Of a stretch of 64,000 bases of DNA, positions 59,086 through 64,000 are shown in pieces (within the stretch, counting starts at the first letter, position 1; each line of letters opens with the position of its first letter). The notes under the pieces are model-generated. The model saw only the letters and a program-made list of their open reading frames with translations. It did no database searches and had not been told where the DNA came from. Position numbers and translations under genes: made by a program. The DNA comes from Oegoconia quadripuncta (Eukaryota; Arthropoda; Insecta; Lepidoptera; Autostichidae): positions 7,650,413 to 7,714,412 of the forward strand of contig OX438751.1 of the NCBI GenBank assembly GCA_949316235.1, in the 5' to 3' direction.

Positions 59086-59589
59086 ACCAATCGCGCTGAA
59101 TTTGCTATTAAAATTTAATACAATTTAAATAAAAGAAAAATATGTGTGAATGAAAATATGAGTGGTTAAAAATATAACATATATATCTGGTAGTCTACAG
59201 TGCAAACTAAATATTTATAGAGTTCAATAGCCAAATGGAAAAAAAGGACGATTTTGTTATGCTCATTATTTTTTTAATTTTACAGGCTTACGACTCCGCC
59301 AACTATGTATGTATATATTTTGGAGATAGAGAAGTGTTTTAGGTGAGTCACCAAATAATCGTGTAGTATTTGGTATTTGGTGATGTGTATATATGTAAGT
59401 TCTTTTAAATATATATTCGTATAACAACTGAAATTTTATAGTCCGTAAGTATGCGACTTAGTACATCAACTGAATCCTAGGTTGATGCGTGTCCAACATC
59501 CACTTAACTGGTTTTCTTTTATCATATTTTATATACACACAGTATAACCTTAACATTTTCTAATAATGATATCATAGCCAAACATAGAA

Positions 59590-59650
59590 TAGAAGTTGGG
59601 TCCTGCAACGAAGCTTCGCTTATTATCGCCCCACGTCGGGCGCCACCGAC
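59590..59650 (-). other. tRNA-Lys-type primer-binding-site relic 3 with leader
   Basis: The complement reads 'tggcgcccgacgtggggcga' and then 'taataagcgaagcttcgttg'. A site starting TGG right after an LTR end is typical. The sequence just upstream (minus strand, 59651 onward) may be a decayed LTR, but I cannot define its ends. Confidence 0.45.
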
Positions 59651-60385
59651 AATATTGCGCGACCGCTGTGTCCCGACTAATCCCCGGATTCATTTATTTT
59701 TGACAACGCAATACGATTTTATCTCACGGCTTCTGATGCTGTTTGCCTTCTGTTATTACACTCCGCCATATTGGTGGCACTTATTTATTTATTTAGCTAA
59801 CCCTTATAGGGGCGATTTGGCTTTTAATGCACCGTATTTAGTGGCAGAATTGATTTGGCAACTGGATTTTAGAGTGACATGTTTAATTTAATAACTGGTT
59901 TATACGCGATTGGAGTAGATAATATAATAAGGTTGCACATAAATTATTGTAGATAAGGTTGGTCTAAGATCTGTATAAGCAATATGTGTTTCCAGTTTGA
60001 CTAGATACTTACCACCCGAAATATGAAATAACTGAAATATCGTTTAAACATCTCCAAATCTGTAGCAACTTCAATAATAGAATAGAAATTAGAAAAAATG
60101 CTTTGCAAAACGTAGAAGTAAATAAAACTAATAGTAGATATAAACGCTACAGTTGGATGTGTATTCCTCAAACAGGCTATAACCCCTGAATAAAGTTGAT
60201 CCAGAGGCCTCAATCCTGAATCACCAAATTGGGTACTATCACAACATAATTTGAAATAAGACCTGTGGACCATAAACTAATTTTACGCGGGCATAACCGC
60301 TGGCGGAGTCAGTGGGAGGTAGTGTTAAAATAATGCCCAAAATCTATTATTGAAAGAGTTCTAATATGACGTTGTCAAGAAATAA
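59651..60385. other. No recognisable feature
   Basis: AT-rich apart from 59640-59690. Short frames without domains. Confidence 0.35.
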
Positions 60386-60485
60386 GATGGGGTTTCCGGG
60401 TCAGTACGCTACCACCTTCGGCCTCATCTTCACTTAACATCAGGTGAGATTGACGACAAGTGCTAACCCGTTGTGCATAAAAAAG
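60386..60485 (+). mobile_element. SINE-B 3' end
   Basis: 'gatggggtttccgggtcagt' to 'cccgttgtgcataaaaaag'. Head and most of the body are missing. Confidence 0.75.
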
Positions 60486-61399
60486 ACACAAATGTAATGT
60501 TCAATATTTTAATACTTATTGTGTCTAAGTAATAATTGGAAATCAAAGCCGAGTTATTTACACAAAATCCCCTTTAAACGGAATACCGAACTATCAGGGA
60601 TACGTTGCATCTTTCTTAACGACAAATAATTTCTGCTTTTCTATTAAAATATTACGGACTACCTACTATTCCCTTTTCTGATATTAGTATAACTATGGTC
60701 GACTCACGTGGTCTCCTCTCCTCGAGTCCCCCCACCGGCGGTACTCCATGTAAGTGGGTCGAGCTGTAAGTGACAGACGCGGTCGACACCCTGTAGTTAT
60801 AGGATTTTAATTAAATTTATTCGTGTATTTTATACAGGAATTTATGATTGGAATATAGTAAGTACTATAAATGTAATATACTTATTGAAATCGAATGGAT
60901 TGTTAAAGTATAATTAGTACTGATAGTACTAAAGTGACAGAGTGATTATTGTCGTCAAATGTAGTCTACAAAGAAAGTCCCATCACCCTAAAGTTGGACG
61001 CCATTTGCATGATAAAGCCACTAACAATCCCATCGTATTACGCAGGAACTCAGTGACATTTCATTTCAACTTAACGTTATAATATCAAAACAATAATCTC
61101 CATATTAAAACAACATTATTAAAAACATGGCGTCAATAATTGACAAGTTTAAATAAAAAAAAAATCTAGTTTTGTTTATATCAAATATAACAATGATAAT
61201 TCATTTATACTACTTTTTGTTATCAAATATGGTTATTATTAACACTTAACCGATTGCTTGACAATATTTTGATTGATGTTCATATCTAACGAATGTATGT
61301 TTATATCTATTATTTAGTATCTATTATTTTATATATTTTTTAAATCATTGGTGCACAACCTACTTGCAATAAATCCATTCTACTTTTCTTCTCTACCCA
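60486..61399. other. No recognisable feature
   Basis: AT-rich with one GC-richer patch at 60700-60800 that has no supported frame. Confidence 0.35.
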
Positions 61400-61560
61400 A
61401 AGGTTGTTTGGTAGAAATCGCTTAATAGCGTTAAGACCGCCGGGTTGTACAATTATTTTTTTTTGGAGCTATATTTATGAAGTGTATTGTAAAATTTTTG
61501 TGCTTTATTGCACAAAAATTTTACAATAGTGTACTTGATTGATTGATTGATATTTTTCTT
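61400..61560 (+). repeat. LINE 3' end with perfect 19 bp palindrome
   Basis: 'gtagaaatcgcttaatagcg' and 'ttaagaccgccgggttgtac' match the LINE-2 3' UTR at 41510-41545. It is followed by TATTGTAAAATTTTTGTGC (61485-61503) and its exact complement (61510-61528) around 'tttatt', then a (GATT)n tail. Confidence 0.6.
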
Positions 61561-61599
61561 GGCAGACTATGAATCACAACTCATGACTTTATTTGACCT

Positions 61600-61742
61600 G
61601 TACTGAATCCTACAACCTTGGGGTCTTCAAGAGCAGAGTGAATAGGCATTTACTGGGATCGCATGGTTCATCTTCGACCACATGGTCACTTTCCATCAGG
61701 TGAGATTGTGGTCAAACGCAAATTCAGTCAATCATAAAAAAA
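61600..61742 (+). pseudogene. LINE ORF2 C-terminus and 3' UTR
   Basis: Reads 'SYNLGVFKSRVNRHLLGSH' and then a stop, with the same 3' UTR as 955-1130 ('gattgtggtcaaacgc', 'aatcataaaaa'). It is extremely 5'-truncated. Confidence 0.65.
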
Positions 61743-62081
61743 ACTTTATCTCTTGATTGACAACCAATCACGGTAATCTCTTACCTTAGCGATATTCTTA
61801 TTTGCTAGGACTTTATGTCAAAACTGATGAAGCACTTTCTTGTTCGACTAGGTATACCAGTGAACCATCGAAGGCGACAATCCATCAAACCGTAGTGGTT
61901 CTATATGGTGGACACAATGGTGGATCATGCCCTGCATTTTTGCGTGCATTAATTTAGTCTACTATGACAAAAACCGATTGAATTATCGTATGTATACGAA
62001 GCGTCCAACTGAACTTTAATGAATGAATAATCAGAGAATAGAAAAAGCGATATTTTTATATGTCCCTACCAAAGGCTTTAC
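61743..62081. other. No recognisable feature
   Basis: Unique-looking AT-rich spacer between a LINE 3' end and a SINE-B. Confidence 0.35.
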
Positions 62082-62412
62082 TTTTTTTTTATGCACAAAC
62101 GGGTTGGTACTTGACCTCAATCACACCTGATGTTAAGTGAAGATGAGGTCAAAGGTGGAAGCGTATTGACCCGGAAACCCCAACACATTTGGGGAACTGG
62201 TTATCTTATCTCTCACAACCGGAACACAATAATGCTGTTAACATTGCTGCTTGGCGGCAGATTAAATAAGATGGTGGTAGCTAGCCAGGCGGACATTTAA
62301 AATGCCCTACCACCAACCAAATCGATTACTTAAACATGTAACCCGCTGGGGATCGAACTCGCGACCTCCGAATCGTAAACCCAATGTTGTTTACATTGAA
62401 CCACGGAGGCGG
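62082..62412 (-). mobile_element. SINE-B, full length
   Basis: Tail 'cacaaacgggttggtacttg', body, and tRNA-like head on the complement of 62335-62412 (B box reversed 'ggatcgaactcgcgacc'). Close to 572 and 46742. Confidence 0.85.
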
Positions 62413-62777
62413 CAAGTTAAGATCGCTTCAGCCTCTGTCTGTCCATCTGTATATCACACCTGTTTATCTCCGGAACTACGTGAGCTATCGATTTCAACTT
62501 TAGCACAATTATAAAATTTGCTTACCCACACCCATCACAGATCAAAGTTATTTTTACTAAATTCTTTTGTGTCGTAGAATAAGTAATGTATGCAATGTCT
62601 AATTGTACAATTTTTTCGTAGTTGCATAAACTATTACAACTTCCTTAATAACTCTCATGAAGGAATCAATTCCAAGTGCGACATTGTTTTGCGCATTTTT
62701 GAACCATTCGAAAGCTGTGTTGCAATTTCAACAAAACTCAACTCTTATCAAATACCCGCAAAATTATCAGCAATAAG

Positions 62778-63072
62778 AGTGTTTATTCCATCCAGTGGCG
62801 CCCTCATTGGATAAAATAACATTTCTTTACAGAATAAATAAAAAAAATCTCTGACCTGCACTCAAGGAGCCTAAAAGCTAAATATAAATAATACCTAAAT
62901 AGCTTTTAATTAGGATTACTTTCGAGAATTTCAAATTATTTATAATAACGGCCACTTTTTATAATCTTGTATTCTGGAAAGTAACCACCAGCAATGCTAT
63001 TTAGGTATTATTTATAAATATAACTTAAAAGAAATCACCCATGAGGGCGCCACTGAACGAAATAAACCGTTT
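62778..63072. mobile_element. MITE G copy 2, foldback
   Basis: Terminal motifs 'gtttattccatccagtggcg' (left) and 'gtttatttcgttcagtggcg' (right, complement of about 63045-63064), each followed by 'ccctcat'. An inner inverted pair, 'aataatacctaaatagc' (62885-62905 region) and 'gctatttaggtattatt' (62997-63013), extends the hairpin. No coding frame. The target duplication is not resolved. Confidence 0.65.
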
Positions 63073-64000
63073 TAACTATCATCAAAAAAGTGATTAAAGG
63101 GAATGTAACCCAACATACTGACCAAAGGCGACCCAATGTTGAACGTATGAACATTCGGATTCGAAAACAAATGAGTAGACCCACCCGTCAGTAATGCGTT
63201 TGATGTGACTTTTCAAATACACAAACTTTTGAAATGCGAACGTCTCTAACTTTCGCATGCGCATTCTAAAACCAAGGACTTTAATCGAACACCAGGTTTA
63301 GTTTGTAATTAAACTGTAATAAAATGTTTTCAAACCAGAAACCTGTTAGATTTTAATACAATAATGTAAACATTTAAATTTTAAATTTGCACCGATTCCT
63401 ATCGTCAGTTCGTCGGACAAGTCACTCGACGTGAAAATTTGCATATCTTATTAAAAACCTCGACGTCGCAGATAAAAACGAAAATGAGACACGTCAAAGC
63501 GAAAAAAAAAACGAACAAAACGCCCAGGAGACAATGGTTATTTTGGGCGATACGAAAAACGAAGTTTTTGTCATGGAGATTTCGGGTGGACATTTTGCAT
63601 TTTCTTTATTTCCCCCATTGCTTGGCCGGCGAAGAAATCTGTTTTTTTAATTATCGTGTTTGGTAATTAGTTTCGGGAAACGATCTTTCTCCTCCGCTTC
63701 CTCCCTGCACAGCCAACTTGTCTACGGTTAATGAGGTAATTTATAGTCTAAATACTTCGGTACTTACTGCACGTGTTAAAGAGAGATCACTTTAATTCCC
63801 AAAATAAGATAATGCTAACTTACTTTAAACATTTCTCCCTGGCGTTTATTTAGGCATTGAGCCTGTTCACTCTATTCACAATGCCTTAAGAATTGATTTA
63901 TTATATTGCAGACAAAAAACTAATATTTGCCCGCAGGTAAATTATAGTTGGATAATGCTCGAACATCTCATCATAAAAATTATAGAATTGTACTTGTACA
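63073..64000. other. No recognisable feature
   Basis: Mixed composition with a CpG-richer part at 63400-63640. Opposed short frames (63405-63593 minus, 63439-63666 plus) have no domains and overlap each other. Confidence 0.35.

Overview
This is eukaryotic, AT-rich, intergenic or intronic nuclear DNA, most likely from a moth or butterfly. The evidence is the repeats: several tRNA-derived SINE families of lepidopteran style, non-LTR retrotransposons (LINEs) with the usual short 3' tails, an R1-like LINE relic and a Tc1/mariner-type element. I find no host protein-coding gene that I can support. Apart from LINE and transposase pieces, nearly every open frame is short and unlike any family I know. 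Names such as SINE-A are local labels. Family assignments are by eye and no database was searched.

Layout. 1-3333: a nest of SINEs and LINE 3' ends, a GC-richer non-repeat block and an unexplained 184-codon frame. 3334-11815: a recent tandem duplication of a 4.2 kb unit, with six substitutions and one 6 bp microsatellite difference seen between copies, all in the first 1.5 kb. Each copy carries a TATA-like box with a GC-rich leader and a splice-donor-like site, a common dispersed repeat, and a SINE whose head matches 5S rRNA. 11816-20420: a homeodomain-site-rich block, an antisense LINE relic that lost its reverse transcriptase, a SINE-B and a second LINE relic. 20551-23440: SINE-A, a foldback MITE with a related empty site, and an R1-like relic. 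23757-27910: the main LINE, open through its reverse transcriptase, 5'-truncated and split by a 990 bp element with 268 bp inverted repeats.

27911-49180: scattered SINE-A, -B and -C copies, 5S-SINE body fragments and a second LINE family (40505-41625). 49181-50410: a weak promoter, donor and acceptor trio, the only place I would look for a host exon outside the duplication. 50411-64000: more SINEs, a convergent SINE cluster, GC-richer palindrome-bearing DNA near 58 kb, three tRNA-Lys-type primer-binding sites suggesting LTR-element relics, and a foldback MITE.

The parts do not form a pathway. The LINEs supply reverse transcriptase and the SINEs are their probable parasites. No new defence, secretion or biosynthetic system is visible. 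The best leads are the tandem duplication with its promoter-like segment and 5S-headed SINE, the RT-deleted LINE, and the long-TIR element inside the main LINE.
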